64,000 nucleotides of DNA from Gracilibacter sp. BRH_c7a. GTDB lineage: Bacteria; Bacillota; Desulfitobacteriia; Desulfitobacteriales; Syntrophobotulaceae. The notes beneath the pieces were generated by a model. It was not told the origin of the DNA. It saw only the letters and a program-made list of their open reading frames with translations, and did no database searches. Made by a program: the position numbers and the translations under genes. The DNA is taken from NCBI GenBank assembly GCA_001516055.1, contig LOEZ01000080.1, positions 1 to 64,000 of the forward strand, read 5' to 3'. Shown here piece by piece: positions 34,635 through 43,905 of the stretch (positions are counted from its first letter, which is position 1; each line of letters begins with the position of its first letter).

Positions 34635-36002
34635 TCACTGAAGATATTCCCCTCTGGGAGTCTTTATAATACGTTGTATTTTTTCTTCTGAGCCTTCAGT
34701 AGCATTGATGTAAACTAAGAACTCTTCTCCATTCATACTTCCTCTGAACTCATAACAAAAAGCTTCTTCCCATCCTGGACGAGATATAATTACCGGTTTA
34801 CTAGACAGAACTTTCATATTAGGATTGAGGCTTTTGTTCGCCTTTGCTATGTCCATAATATCTATATCTAAGTTACGCTTATGGTTGAATAACCAGAAAG
34901 CAGTCGAATCGTATCCGGTAATTCTGCCGTTATCCAAGGCTACTGTTAAGCGAAGTTTATCTGGATATATATGGATTCCCTTCTCTATATTAACGGCTTC
35001 AAGTGTAATATAGCCACCAAAATCTTCAATCGATGTTTGAACAACGTGCCAGCCTATATCTTTAAGAGTATTCATAGCTTTGTCCACTGCCTGCTCTATA
35101 GTTAATCTGCTTTCCTCAAGCGGACGTTCATCAATGAATAGCGTAACCACTCCGCCTTTCTTACTAATATCGAGTGTGGCACTATTATATTTCCAGATAT
35201 ATCCTCCTAGCGGTCCATTCGAAGTGCGCACCAGTTCGACAGTGGGAGACGTATATCCGATATGAGTTAAGAAATCGGTTGCAACGGTTCTAGCTTGCTC
35301 TTCGTCGATATTTTTATCGGGTAAACCTAATGGTTCGGGTACGGAATGCGTATCTATCTGCCCAGAATAAGAGAACGGAGGTAATTTCTGCAAGGAAGCA
35401 TCCAGTTGTTCCAGACCTGAGCTGACGGAACCAATTTTAGCAGTTTCTCCTTCTTCACCCTGAGCCGAAGCAGGGGACACTTGGGTAATCCTTCCCCAAA
35501 TTCCAGGAGTGGTTTTTTCCACCCAAGCGACATTTTCTGTCATGAGAGTTACATTCAGTTCCTGAATATTACGATTTACTCCGATAAGCCTCTCGTGCAT
35601 CTCACCTAAAGTCTTTTGATTATTTGAATTGAGCACTTCTCCTTTAGCCACTTGCTGGGTTAGGATACGGGTATATTCTCCTATCTGGTTAAGAATCTGA
35701 TCGACATAATTGAGACCAAATTCCTTGGCTGGTAATAGAGAAAGATTATTAACTGCAGTCTCACTTTGCTGCCAAGACTGGCTAAGGTAAAATACTTGTT
35801 GAGTGGGTGTACCGGCAGCTCTGCTTTTGGCGAGGTTAGTTTCTAGCCCGTCAACCTGACTAACAAAATTAGCAAATGAATGACTATAATTATTCTCTGA
35901 GATGATTTTCAAATCTTCAGCTCTTTGGAATTGGCTAACACCCCACATCAAGGAGAGAGTAAGAGCGACAGCTAAGGTCCGAAGCCAGAAACGTCCGTTC
36001 AT
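34635..36002 (-). CDS. ypeB: Germination protein YpeB
   Basis: 455 residues. One N-terminal membrane helix (LRTLAVALTLSLMWGVS), then a helical region of about 160 residues and C-terminal PepSY-like domains (EEQARTVATDFLTHIGY, LTIEQAVDKAMNTLKDIG). YpeB is needed to keep the spore-cortex lytic enzyme SleB stable and inactive in dormant spores. It follows sleB by 14 bases, the standard pairing. Strong evidence for an endospore-former. Confidence 0.93.
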   Translation of the reverse strand: MNGRFWLRTLAVALTLSLMWGVSQFQRAEDLKIISENNYSHSFANFVSQVDGLETNLAKSRAAGTPTQQVFYLSQSWQQSETAVNNLSLLPAKEFGLNYVDQILNQIGEYTRILTQQVAKGEVLNSNNQKTLGEMHERLIGVNRNIQELNVTLMTENVAWVEKTTPGIWGRITQVSPASAQGEEGETAKIGSVSSGLEQLDASLQKLPPFSYSGQIDTHSVPEPLGLPDKNIDEEQARTVATDFLTHIGYTSPTVELVRTSNGPLGGYIWKYNSATLDISKKGGVVTLFIDERPLEESRLTIEQAVDKAMNTLKDIGWHVVQTSIEDFGGYITLEAVNIEKGIHIYPDKLRLTVALDNGRITGYDSTAFWLFNHKRNLDIDIMDIAKANKSLNPNMKVLSSKPVIISRPGWEEAFCYEFRGSMNGEEFLVYINATEGSEEKIQRIIKTPRGEYLQ

Positions 36003-36016
36003 AAGAAAGTTTCCTC

Positions 36017-36703
36017 CTAGCGTGTAAAAATATGGTTTCCAATTTGAATTATTTGTGGTCTCGACCAGATAAAGGAGTTATTCGTTTTGGCGGGATTGAA
36101 GAAGAACAAAGCTCCATAGGCTGGATCTGTGCCATTAAGGGCTTCATGGGTTGCTTTTATCGCCGAGGAGGAAGCAGGGTTTCTTATCGCACCATCTGCT
36201 ACGGGAGAAAAAGCTCTAGGTTCATAAATAACATCAGGAATAGTATTAGGGAATGAAGAGCTCTTGATTCTATTTAAGACTACTGCAGCTACGGCAATCT
36301 GTCCTTTATAAGGTTCACCTTTAGCCTCGGCATTAACAAGCCTTGCTAAGAGCTCTATATCCGAATTTTTATATCCTACTGGAGTTCCTCCAACAGTCAC
36401 ACTTTCTCCAGTCATCTTTTTTAGCAGACCTATTGTTTGGGGACCAGCGATGCCGTCAACTTTTAGTCCGCGCTCTTTCTGAAACAATCGTACTCCGGCT
36501 TCAGTCTGAGGCCCGAAAATACCATCTATAGGGCCGACAACGTAACCAAGCATATTCAGCCGTTTTTGTAATTCTGTAACTTCCGAACCTCTAGACCCTC
36601 TTGCGAGATTGCGATCTCCAAGGGCAGCCTGGCTTACTGTAGCTATTACCAAAACGAGGATAACAGTCATTGCAATAATCCAGGGTCGCGAACGAAAGAA
36701 CAT
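36017..36703 (-). CDS. sleB: Spore cortex-lytic enzyme SleB
   Basis: 228 residues. Signal peptide at residues 1-27 (VILVLVIATVSQA then ALGD). Peptidoglycan-binding domain at about 36-95 (GSEVTELQKRLNMLGYVVGP then IDGIFGPQTEAGVRLFQ). Hydrolase_2 catalytic domain from 112 on (LARLVNAEAKGEPYKGQIAV), whose Glu is catalytic. Lytic transglycosylase that degrades cortex during germination. Ribosome site AGAGGTG; starts the sleB-ypeB operon. Confidence 0.95.
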   Translation of the reverse strand: MFFRSRPWIIAMTVILVLVIATVSQAALGDRNLARGSRGSEVTELQKRLNMLGYVVGPIDGIFGPQTEAGVRLFQKERGLKVDGIAGPQTIGLLKKMTGESVTVGGTPVGYKNSDIELLARLVNAEAKGEPYKGQIAVAAVVLNRIKSSSFPNTIPDVIYEPRAFSPVADGAIRNPASSSAIKATHEALNGTDPAYGALFFFNPAKTNNSFIWSRPQIIQIGNHIFTR

Positions 36704-36972
36704 ATAAATTCACCTCTTAATCTTTTTTCCTAGTCTGGCTTAAGAATAAGAAAAATATCCAAAGTGCCTAGTGATTAACCGGCAACATAATTGACATACA
36801 CTATATTATCTAGTATTTTAATTAGAATAATTTTGTTGGTCTTAATTCCATTTTGAGATATAAGGTCATAGAATAGATGGGAACATGCACGTTCACATTT
36901 GATAGTGGTTTGGTTGCTTTCGAATGGGAAATATCATGAGATCATATATAGTCTAAAAATGAGGTGTAACAA

Positions 36973-37572
36973 TTGTTAATTATCGGTTTGAATGGAAGTC
37001 CGCATAAAGAAGGTAACACTAAATTTCTTCTGAACGCTGTCTTGAACAAAGCCGCGAGCCAGGGAGCAGAGACGACTACTATAGAAGTATTTGACGTTTT
37101 GAAGACTGCCAGGAATAGCTACTGTCTTGTTTGTTCTAATCCTTGTAGTGGAAAATGTTTTAATGGTACTGACATGGAGAAAGCTTTTGAACTTTTGAAA
37201 CAGGCAGATGGTGTAGTCTTTGGCAGCCCTGTTTATTTTGGTACTGTCTCAGCACAGCTCAAAGCATTCTTTGATATGTCAAGAAAACTCAGAGGAGAAA
37301 AAGGGTTGTATAATACAGTAGCTGCCGGAGTAACTGTAGGAAATTCCAAGTTTGGTGGACAAGAGACAACATTAAGGGCTCTGCATGATATCATGTTGGT
37401 TCATGGCATGATAATCGTAGGAGATGGCTATTATGAGGACGACTGTGGACATCATGGTGTATGTGCCCAAAAACCATCAGACCAAGATAGTTCTGCACTC
37501 CAAAGAGCTGAAATACTCGGTAAAAGGCTGGTAGAAGTATGTAAAGCTACCAAGAAACTTCGATATAGATAA
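36973..37572 (+). CDS. NADPH-dependent FMN reductase / flavodoxin-like protein
   Basis: 199 residues. GLNGSPHKEGNTKFLLNAVL is the FMN phosphate-binding loop (GSPxxxGNT), and FGSPVYFGTVSAQLKAFFD the second loop. CLVCSNPCSGKCFNGTDME has the cysteines of iron-sulfur flavoprotein relatives. Starts with TTG at 36973 after GAGGTG. Cytosolic reductase; electron acceptor unknown. Rubredoxin lies 200 bases downstream. Confidence 0.88.
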   Translation: MLIIGLNGSPHKEGNTKFLLNAVLNKAASQGAETTTIEVFDVLKTARNSYCLVCSNPCSGKCFNGTDMEKAFELLKQADGVVFGSPVYFGTVSAQLKAFFDMSRKLRGEKGLYNTVAAGVTVGNSKFGGQETTLRALHDIMLVHGMIIVGDGYYEDDCGHHGVCAQKPSDQDSSALQRAEILGKRLVEVCKATKKLRYR

Positions 37573-37576
37573 AGAT

Positions 37577-37626
37577 TATAACCATATATACATATGTACA
37601 AATGTACATATGTATATATGGTTATA
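37577..37626. repeat. Perfect 24-bp A/T-rich inverted repeat with tandem TTATATAG
   Basis: Arms 37577-37600 and 37603-37626 are exact complements with a 2-base AA centre. It is followed by three tandem copies of a TTATATAG-like octamer to about 37645. Starts 5 bases after the flavin reductase stop. May terminate transcription, though no T-run follows. Confidence 0.75.
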
Positions 37627-37777
37627 TAGTTATATAGTTATATAGAATGGAGTCAAAAAGATTATTTATATTTATTATAATTACATATTGATTTTATTCG
37701 TGCCTTTAGATATAATTCATACAATAAATGGAAACATTATGAATATCGAAATTGATTATTAGGGAGTTGTTTGTTTT

Positions 37778-37939
37778 ATGCAAAAATACGAATGTATAGT
37801 TTGTGCCTATGTTTATGATCCGGCGGAAGGTGACCCTGACTCCGGGATAGCACCAGGTACTGCATTTGAAGATCTTCCTGATGACTGGGTTTGCCCGCTG
37901 TGTGGTGTGGGTAAAGATCAGTTTGAGGCTCTTGATTAA
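37778..37939 (+). CDS. Rubredoxin
   Basis: 53-residue iron protein, found by direct reading. Two Cys pairs, [19 protein letters not shown] and [14 protein letters not shown], are the C-x2-C-G/A-Y and CPLCGxGKxxF motifs that bind a single iron. Electron carrier used in oxygen/peroxide detoxification and possibly by the neighbouring flavin reductase. AGGGAG lies about 11 bases before the ATG. Typical length. Confidence 0.96.
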   Translation: MQKYECIVCAYVYDPAEGDPDSGIAPGTAFEDLPDDWVCPLCGVGKDQFEALD

Positions 37940-37969
37940 AGCAGTTAAGTAAATCTAATCAAGAACGAG

Positions 37970-37995
37970 AAGCTTGAGACTATGGTCTCAAGCTT
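37970..37995 (+). terminator. Hairpin after rubredoxin
   Basis: AAGCTTGAGAC and GTCTCAAGCTT form an 11-bp perfect stem around TATG. T-run is weak (TTTACG). Confidence 0.6.
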
Positions 37996-38014
37996 TACGT
38001 ATATTATGGGTATA

Positions 38015-38168
38015 CTATCCCTTAATGTTTTCATCGATAATATCAATGTAGTCCCCACGAAGGATTTTAAGACGAGTCTTTTCTTCAAATATTTCTTCTG
38101 CCGATCTAATTCCTAGTCTACGGATTAATGGCTCTTTTTGAAGTCGGGGGAAGGATTCTACTTATCAT
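38015..38168 (-). pseudogene. Small ORF broken by one base at CCCCC
   Basis: From the ATG at 38166-38168 the frame reads MISRILP and then stops early. Dropping one C from the CCCCC run restores 50 continuous residues, PRLQKEPLIRRLGIRSAEEI, then FEEKTRLKILRGDYIDII, ending at 38015. The region is 154 bases, one more than a multiple of three. The restored peptide is helical and charged with no family I recognise. Either a single-base mutation or a sequencing error. No other gene between 37940 and 38410. Confidence 0.4.
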
Positions 38169-38294
38169 AAGTAACCGCCCTTTCTTAAAAGTAATATTAT
38201 ATTTGTGCTCAGGATTAAATTGTTTTATCCTATGGTTGAATTACTTATAGGTAATTTTAGGATTATACTGTAGATTGGTTGAAATAACATGGAA

Positions 38295-38357
38295 ATTTCT
38301 ATAACATATAGTTATAGAAATGATTGGGATTATTCTCTTGTAATTGCGTGATATAAT
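38295..38357 (+). promoter_or_regulatory. Inverted repeat and -10 box before the small secreted protein
   Basis: ATTTCTATAAC (38295-38305) and GTTATAGAAAT (38311-38321) are perfect inverted repeats around ATATA. TATAAT at 38352-38357 follows; a clear -35 is not visible at the standard distance. Candidate operator plus promoter. Confidence 0.45.
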
Positions 38358-38409
38358 ACTAACAATAGTATCTAGAGTTGAATCACAGTTAAGTTAGGAG
38401 GGAGATATT

Positions 38410-38724
38410 ATGGCATTGTACAAGAAGATATTAGTATTGTTACTTACTGTTTGTTTGTTCTTCAATAGTACTGCAGTATTGGCCGCCAGTTCTTATACTG
38501 ATGATAATATAGGAATTAAGATTATTTCAGTCGAGAAAGAAAAGGAAAGGCTTCAGAAAAAGTTTTCAAGTATGAAAGATTGGATAGGTGAAATGAAACC
38601 CTATAAGAGCTTTATTGCTAAGAATCAAACATTTCTTAAATTCCGTGAGAACTTATCTAAATTTTTCCATGGAGCCCGTGCCAAATTGAATGAACAATTG
38701 GACAGGAATTTTACAACACTATAA
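38410..38724 (+). CDS. Hypothetical small secreted protein
   Basis: 104 residues. Signal peptide at about 1-26 (ILVLLLTVCLFFNSTAVLA then ASS). The mature part is basic and helical (VEKEKERLQKKFSSMKDWIG), no cysteines, no known domain. GGAGGGAGATATT precedes the ATG. Terminator immediately after. Confidence 0.7.
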   Translation: MALYKKILVLLLTVCLFFNSTAVLAASSYTDDNIGIKIISVEKEKERLQKKFSSMKDWIGEMKPYKSFIAKNQTFLKFRENLSKFFHGARAKLNEQLDRNFTTL

Positions 38725-38741
38725 GCAATCAAAAATAATAA

Positions 38742-38762
38742 AAGCTGCCCTTAGGGCAGCTT
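38742..38762. terminator. Terminator hairpin
   Basis: AAGCTGCCC and GGGCAGCTT pair around TTA, between convergent small genes; A-run on the left and TTC on the right. Confidence 0.7.
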
Positions 38763-38792
38763 CACTATATTAATGTGTGTAGAGACATATAA

Positions 38793-38975
38793 TTATTTGA
38801 AATATGTTATAAACATATAACCAACAAAGACAACTATAACTAAAATAGTGAATGATGATGTTGCTATAATCTTACCATAGTGTCTTTGAGCCCTGTTAGA
38901 GTTTGTCTCTAAAGTAATCAGATAAGCAGTAACAATAACAATCACAATAATTAATAATATAGCACCAATTATCAT
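38793..38975 (-). CDS. Small two-helix membrane protein
   Basis: 60 residues from the ATG at 38973-38975, 10 bases after GGAGG. Two hydrophobic segments, IIGAILLIIVIVIVTAYLI and FTILVIVVFVGYMFIT, joined by a short polar loop TNSNRAQRHYGK. No family recognised. Function unknown. Confidence 0.65.
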   Translation of the reverse strand: MIIGAILLIIVIVIVTAYLITLETNSNRAQRHYGKIIATSSFTILVIVVFVGYMFITYFK

Positions 38976-39109
38976 AAAAATCATACCTCCAAGCTTATCT
39001 TAATTTTAAGTATATCAATAATACATAAATAAATATATCTTTTTTTTTATTATTATTCTAAATGAAAATTTAGGGCGATGTTAATTAATAATCAGGAAAG
39101 TTCTAATTT

Positions 39110-39436
39110 CTACCTTTTTTTTCTTAATACTTCCCTCATAAGATTATACTTTAACTCTGTTTCTAGAATACTTTTCTCTAGGACTCTTCTTTCTTTGCCC
39201 TCCGGAGTTATAGTAAGCTGCTCTCGTAGTTCGCCTATTTCTTTAAGAAGAAGAACTTCTTCCGGTACGAAACCTGAGTTCTTAAGGACAGTATAAGCTG
39301 TTCTCATTTCTGGAGCGATGGTGGACAGAGAATCAAGCTTAATTGGTTTTCCTTGTCCCTCAAGGTTTTTGAATTCTCCGTTTTTTATGGCCTCTTCGAT
39401 TTTGCTTAACGCAATTTTAACAAAAATATCGTCCAT
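39110..39436 (-). CDS. DUF1992 domain protein (DnaJ-like C-terminal family)
   Basis: 108 residues from the ATG at 39434-39436 (CGGGAGC in front). SKIEEAIKNGEFKNLEGQGK followed by PIKLD is the DUF1992 signature (IxEAxxxGEFDNLPGKGKPL). Found in DNAJC28 and in bacterial stand-alone proteins of unknown role. No partner in the neighbourhood. Confidence 0.88.
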   Translation of the reverse strand: MDDIFVKIALSKIEEAIKNGEFKNLEGQGKPIKLDSLSTIAPEMRTAYTVLKNSGFVPEEVLLLKEIGELREQLTITPEGKERRVLEKSILETELKYNLMREVLRKKR

Positions 39437-39505
39437 TTTTTGCTCCCGAAAGTTTAGTTGTTTTAAGATAAGCATATCTTAAAATGCCAAAAAAGTTAAG
39501 AATGA

Positions 39506-39841
39506 TTATGCTGTGATAATAACTGAAGTACCAACGGTTATCAACTTAGATAATTCTAAGATATCTTTGTTGTACATGCGGATGCAACCCTTAGAAACTT
39601 CTTTGCCAATGGAAGCAAGGTTATTTGTACCATGAATTCCGTAATGAGGTTTGCTAAGCCCCATCCAGACGGCACCATAAAAACCTCCTGGGTTGGGTAC
39701 TTTATTGATGATTGTGAAGTGACCGGGGGGAGTAGGTGTCTCTTTCTTGCCGATAGCTATGCTATATTTCTTGATAACTTTATTATCCCTCCGGAGAGAA
39801 AGCTGCTTTCTTTGAAGAGATATACTAATAGAGTAAGCCAT
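39506..39841 (-). CDS. L,D-transpeptidase (YkuD), short form
   Basis: 111 residues, starting at the ATG at 39839-39841 (AAAGGA nine bases before; an upstream ATG lies directly on the ribosome site). Catalytic motif HGTNNLASIGKEVSKGCIRM at about 70-90 holds His and the nucleophile Cys. Crosslinks peptidoglycan peptides or anchors proteins. No signal peptide or LysM domain is present, so export is unclear; SubtLike YkuD core with a beta N-terminus SISLQRKQLSLRRDNKVI. Confidence 0.9.
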   Translation of the reverse strand: MAYSISISLQRKQLSLRRDNKVIKKYSIAIGKKETPTPPGHFTIINKVPNPGGFYGAVWMGLSKPHYGIHGTNNLASIGKEVSKGCIRMYNKDILELSKLITVGTSVIITA

Positions 39842-40181
39842 ACACTTCATTCCTTTCAGTAGAGGAGATTAACAATAAATCACTGCTATATGTATATTGA
39901 GGGAGAAGTAAACGGTTACTATAGATATACTCTAGATAAATCACATTACAAAAATAATTTTATGATTACCATACCGTAGTTATTGGTGAATCACTAAGTA
40001 ATCGTTGGATTCGTATAGAAAGATAATATAGTCAAAAAGAAATAATGATTAAATAATTATTAGCTGTTTTTTAACAGCTTTTTGCATTATTTCCAGCGAA
40101 AATTTGAATAATAGAAAAGTATCAAGAATTCTAAGAGAAGCACAAGTAAAGAACAAGTAGAAAGAACAAGGGGGCATCTAG
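39842..40181 (+). other. 340-base leader region before PFOR with hairpin terminator
   Basis: No credible gene. A terminator-like hairpin, AGCTGTTTTTTAACAGCT followed by TTTTGC, lies at 40062-40085 on the plus strand, about 100 bases before the PFOR start. As no plus-strand gene precedes it, it could end a short leader RNA or serve attenuation. A 29-codon frame from an ATG near 39893 lacks a ribosome site. Confidence 0.45.
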
Positions 40182-43100
40182 ATGACGATGAAAATGCGGA
40201 CCATGGATGGGAATGAAGCTGCTGCTTTAGCTTCATATCCATTAACAGAAGTAGCTACAATTTTCCCGATAACACCATCATCACCCATGGCTGAGTTAGT
40301 CGATGAATGGTCAGCCCATGGCAGATTAAATAGTTTTGGTCAACCTATTAAAGTAGTTGAAATGGAGTCTGAAGCGGGAGCTGCGGGTGCGGTACATGGC
40401 TCGCTGGCAGCGGGAGCATTGACAACTACATATACAGCATCGCAAGGACTCCTGCTGATGATACCAAATATGTACAAGATTGCCGGGGAGTTATTACCTT
40501 GCGTCTTCCATGTTAGTGCCAGGGCTTTAGCTACCCATGCTTTGTCTATCTTTGGCGATCAACAGGATGTCATGGCTTGCAGACAGACCGGTTTTGCATT
40601 ACTAGCCTCAACAAGTGTTCAGGAATGTATGGATTTGGGTTTCATCTCTCACTTGGCAACCCTCAAAACTAGAGTACCTTTCCTCCATTTCTTCGATGGT
40701 TTCCGAACTTCCCATGAAGTTCAGAAGATTGAAGTCCTTAATCCAGAGGAGATCGATAAGATAGTTGATCATAACGCTATCCAGCAATTCCGTGACAACG
40801 CCCTAAATCCGGAACACCCTATATTAAGAGGTTCTGCCCAGAACCCTGATGTCTACTTCCAATTCAGGGAGGTTTCTAATCAATTCTATAACAAAGTTCC
40901 AGATGAAGTAGAAAAATATATGCGTGAGATTGAAAAAATAACGGGTCGTGTTTATCACCCCTTTAATTACTATGGAGCTCCTGATGCTGAAAATATTATC
41001 GTAGCTATGGGTTCTGTCTGCGATACAATCGAAGAAACCATAGACTATTTACAAACAAAAGGAGAGAAAGTTGGTCTTATCATAGTCCATCTCTATCGAC
41101 CTTTTTCTGAAAAATATTTCTTCGATGTTCTACCTTCATCAGTTAAGAAGATTGCAGTTCTTGATCGGACTAAGGAACCAGGTTCCTTGGGAGAACCACT
41201 ATATATGGATGTCGTAGAAATCTTTAGTAATCACCCTGATAATACCAGGCCGAAAATTGTAGGTGGTAGATACGGATTGGGGTCCAAAGATACTACTCCA
41301 TCTCAGATTATGGCAGTCTACAAAAATCTTAAACAAGAAAAGCCAAAGAACGGATTTACCATAGGTATTGTTGATGATGTAACGAACACTTCTCTACCAG
41401 AAGAAGTAATAATCGACACCACTCCTGAAGGTACTATCAATTGTAAGTTCTGGGGATTGGGTTCGGACGGAACAGTAGGAGCCAATAAATCTGCAGTCAA
41501 AATAATAGGAGATAAAACCAACTTGTATGCCCAAGCTTACTTCTCCTATGACAGCAAAAAGTCAGGTGGAACAACAGTCTCTCATCTGAGATTTGGCAAG
41601 AAACCAATAAAATCAAGGTATCTAGTATTCGATGCTGATTATATCGCCTGTCACAATAAATCTTTTCTTTATCAATATGATCTTCTAAAAGGATTAAAGC
41701 AAGGAGGTACTTTTGTTCTGAACTGCCCCTGGAAGGACCAAGAACTAGAAGAACACCTTCCGGCCTATATTAAAAGATATGTAGCCCAAAATAACATTAA
41801 CTTCTATACCATCGATGCTATCAGCATAGCCTCAGAGATTGGATTGGGAGCCAGAATCAACATGATTATGCAATCTGCGTTTTTCAAGTTAACTAACGTT
41901 ATACCGATTGATGACGCAGTGAAATATCTTAAAGACGCTATAGCGAAGAGCTACGGGAGAAAAGGTGAGAAAATCGTCGGGATGAACAACGCTGCTGTTG
42001 ATAGAGGAATAGAGAACTTGGTTAAAGTAAATGTTCCTTCATCTTGGGCAAATGCACAGGATGAAGAAGAGGAATTTAAAGAAGAACCGGATTTCATGAA
42101 AAATATTCATCGTCCAATCACGCGTTATGAAGGAGATGAACTTCCTGTAAGTACTTTTGTTGGGATGGAAGATGGCCGTGCTCCCCTAGGCACCACCTCA
42201 TATGAGAAACGTGGTATTGCAGTTCTATTACCTGAGTGGCAGATAGATAAATGTATCCAGTGTAACCAATGTTCTTATATCTGCCCCCATGCAACAATAC
42301 GTCCTATCCTTCTAGACGATGAAGAGAAAGGTAAAGCACCAGATACTTTCAAAACTAAAAAAGCAATCGGGAAAGGCTTAGAAGGATTGCATTTTCGTGT
42401 TCAACTTGCCCCCTTGGATTGTACCGGCTGTATGAACTGTGCTGATATATGTCCAGCTCCAGGAAAAGCCTTAGTCATGAAACCTGCAGATCATGAAATA
42501 GAAATGGAATCAGAGAACTGGGAATTTGCGGTTACAGTTAAACCTAAGGAAGATCTCGTGAGTCGTAATACGCTTAAAGGAAGTCAATTCGTTACCCCTC
42601 TCCTGGAATTCCACGGAGCCTGTCCGGGATGTGGCGAAACACCTTATGTCAAGCTTCTGACTCAACTCTTCGGCGAAAGAATGATGATAGCCAATGCAAC
42701 GGGTTGTTCTTCCATCTGGGGAGGAAGTTATCCTTCAGTACCCTATACCGTCAATGCTCAGGGACGAGGACCATCTTGGGCTAACTCTCTCTTCGAGAAT
42801 AATGCAGAATATGCCTATGGTATGTATCTGGGAGCAGCACAGGTTAGGGAGAAAATAGCCCGACTTATGAAAGAAGCTTTAAACATGTCAATTCCAGAAG
42901 AAATCAAGACTTCTTTTAGAGAATGGTTGGATTCCTATACTGACGGCGAAAAATCTCTATTTGTTTCAGACAAAGTTTTAAAAGCCCTGGAAGCCCATCC
43001 TGTCCAAAACAATTCTATTATTGATGAAATTCTGAAAAAGAAAGATTATCTTGTCAAACGATCTGTCTGGGCTGTAGGTGGAGATGGTTGGGCCTATGAT

Positions 43101-43715
43101 ATTGGTTATAACGGGGTAGACCATGTTCTGGCGACAGGCGATGACATAAACTTATTTGTTATGGATACAGAAGTATATTCTAACACCGGAGGACAATCTT
43201 CTAAGGCCACTCAGACTGCAGCGATAGCTAAGTTTGCAGCAGCCGGCAAAAAAATCCGCAAGAAAGACCTTGGCATGATGGCTATGTCCTATGGTTACGT
43301 CTATGTAGCTCAGATAGCTATGGGAGCTAACATGCAGCAGACTATCAAAGCCATGATTGAGGCGGAGAGACATAAAGGCCCATCTCTGGTCATAGCCTAT
43401 TCGACCTGTGTCGCCCATGGTATCAAAGAAGGCATGGGATCAAGTATAGCTCAACAGAAGAAAGCCGTAGAATCCGGTTATTGGCATCTCTATCGATACA
43501 ATCCTGAACTCAAAGAAAAAGGCGAGAACCCATTCATTATGGATTCCAAAGAGCCCAAAGGTAACTTCCTTGAATTCTTGGAGAGTGAGATTCGTTACTC
43601 TTCCTTGAAAAACATCTTCCCTGATATAGCGGATGAGATGTTCCAGGTAGCCAAAGACCATGCCCACACCCGCTATGAAAAGTATAGACGAATGGCAGAG
43701 AACGATTGTAATTAG
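40182..43715 (+). CDS. nifJ: Pyruvate:ferredoxin (flavodoxin) oxidoreductase
   Basis: Single-chain PFOR, 1177 residues, oxidising pyruvate to acetyl-CoA and CO2 with ferredoxin as acceptor. Domains in order: N-terminal pyrimidine-binding region (MDGNEAAALASYPLTEVATI), transketolase-like domain II, gamma domain (GLGSDGTVGANKSAVKIIG), two [4Fe-4S] motifs (CIQCNQCSYICPHA; CTGCMNCADICPAPG), and TPP domain with CPGCGETPYVKLL, GDGWAYDIGYNGVDHVLATG and DTEVYSNTGGQSSKAT. Normal length and all motifs intact. AAGGGGGCATCTAG before the ATG. Central to this anaerobe's pyruvate metabolism with PFL. Confidence 0.98.
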   Translation: MTMKMRTMDGNEAAALASYPLTEVATIFPITPSSPMAELVDEWSAHGRLNSFGQPIKVVEMESEAGAAGAVHGSLAAGALTTTYTASQGLLLMIPNMYKIAGELLPCVFHVSARALATHALSIFGDQQDVMACRQTGFALLASTSVQECMDLGFISHLATLKTRVPFLHFFDGFRTSHEVQKIEVLNPEEIDKIVDHNAIQQFRDNALNPEHPILRGSAQNPDVYFQFREVSNQFYNKVPDEVEKYMREIEKITGRVYHPFNYYGAPDAENIIVAMGSVCDTIEETIDYLQTKGEKVGLIIVHLYRPFSEKYFFDVLPSSVKKIAVLDRTKEPGSLGEPLYMDVVEIFSNHPDNTRPKIVGGRYGLGSKDTTPSQIMAVYKNLKQEKPKNGFTIGIVDDVTNTSLPEEVIIDTTPEGTINCKFWGLGSDGTVGANKSAVKIIGDKTNLYAQAYFSYDSKKSGGTTVSHLRFGKKPIKSRYLVFDADYIACHNKSFLYQYDLLKGLKQGGTFVLNCPWKDQELEEHLPAYIKRYVAQNNINFYTIDAISIASEIGLGARINMIMQSAFFKLTNVIPIDDAVKYLKDAIAKSYGRKGEKIVGMNNAAVDRGIENLVKVNVPSSWANAQDEEEEFKEEPDFMKNIHRPITRYEGDELPVSTFVGMEDGRAPLGTTSYEKRGIAVLLPEWQIDKCIQCNQCSYICPHATIRPILLDDEEKGKAPDTFKTKKAIGKGLEGLHFRVQLAPLDCTGCMNCADICPAPGKALVMKPADHEIEMESENWEFAVTVKPKEDLVSRNTLKGSQFVTPLLEFHGACPGCGETPYVKLLTQLFGERMMIANATGCSSIWGGSYPSVPYTVNAQGRGPSWANSLFENNAEYAYGMYLGAAQVREKIARLMKEALNMSIPEEIKTSFREWLDSYTDGEKSLFVSDKVLKALEAHPVQNNSIIDEILKKKDYLVKRSVWAVGGDGWAYDIGYNGVDHVLATGDDINLFVMDTEVYSNTGGQSSKATQTAAIAKFAAAGKKIRKKDLGMMAMSYGYVYVAQIAMGANMQQTIKAMIEAERHKGPSLVIAYSTCVAHGIKEGMGSSIAQQKKAVESGYWHLYRYNPELKEKGENPFIMDSKEPKGNFLEFLESEIRYSSLKNIFPDIADEMFQVAKDHAHTRYEKYRRMAENDCN

Positions 43716-43731
43716 AATAGAAGGAGACGAT

Positions 43732-43890
43732 ATGAACAGAGGATTACATTCATCATTCAAAATAGCCGAGAGAATGGCACGCACCAAACAAGCCGAGAGG
43801 AATATCATGCTTGATCGCTTAAAAAAGGAATCTCTGAACTTCGAGACGGCAAAGATGTATCCTGATTCTATCGAGAAAGAAGATATCTAG
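43732..43890 (+). CDS. Hypothetical 52-residue protein downstream of PFOR
   Basis: Begins at ATG 43732 after AAGGAGACGAT, 16 bases past the PFOR stop. Sequence is basic-helical (FKIAERMARTKQAERNIMLD) and ends in acidic residues (SIEKEDI). No known domain. Strong ribosome site and operon position support it. Followed by a terminator, so it belongs to the PFOR transcript. Confidence 0.65.
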   Translation: MNRGLHSSFKIAERMARTKQAERNIMLDRLKKESLNFETAKMYPDSIEKEDI

Positions 43891-43905
43891 ATTCTATACA
43901 AACAC

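Noticed and set aside
39893-39982. Small frame MYIEGEVNGYYRYTLDKSHY...
   Set aside because: 29 codons, nearest AGGAGA is about 20 bases away; no support as a gene.
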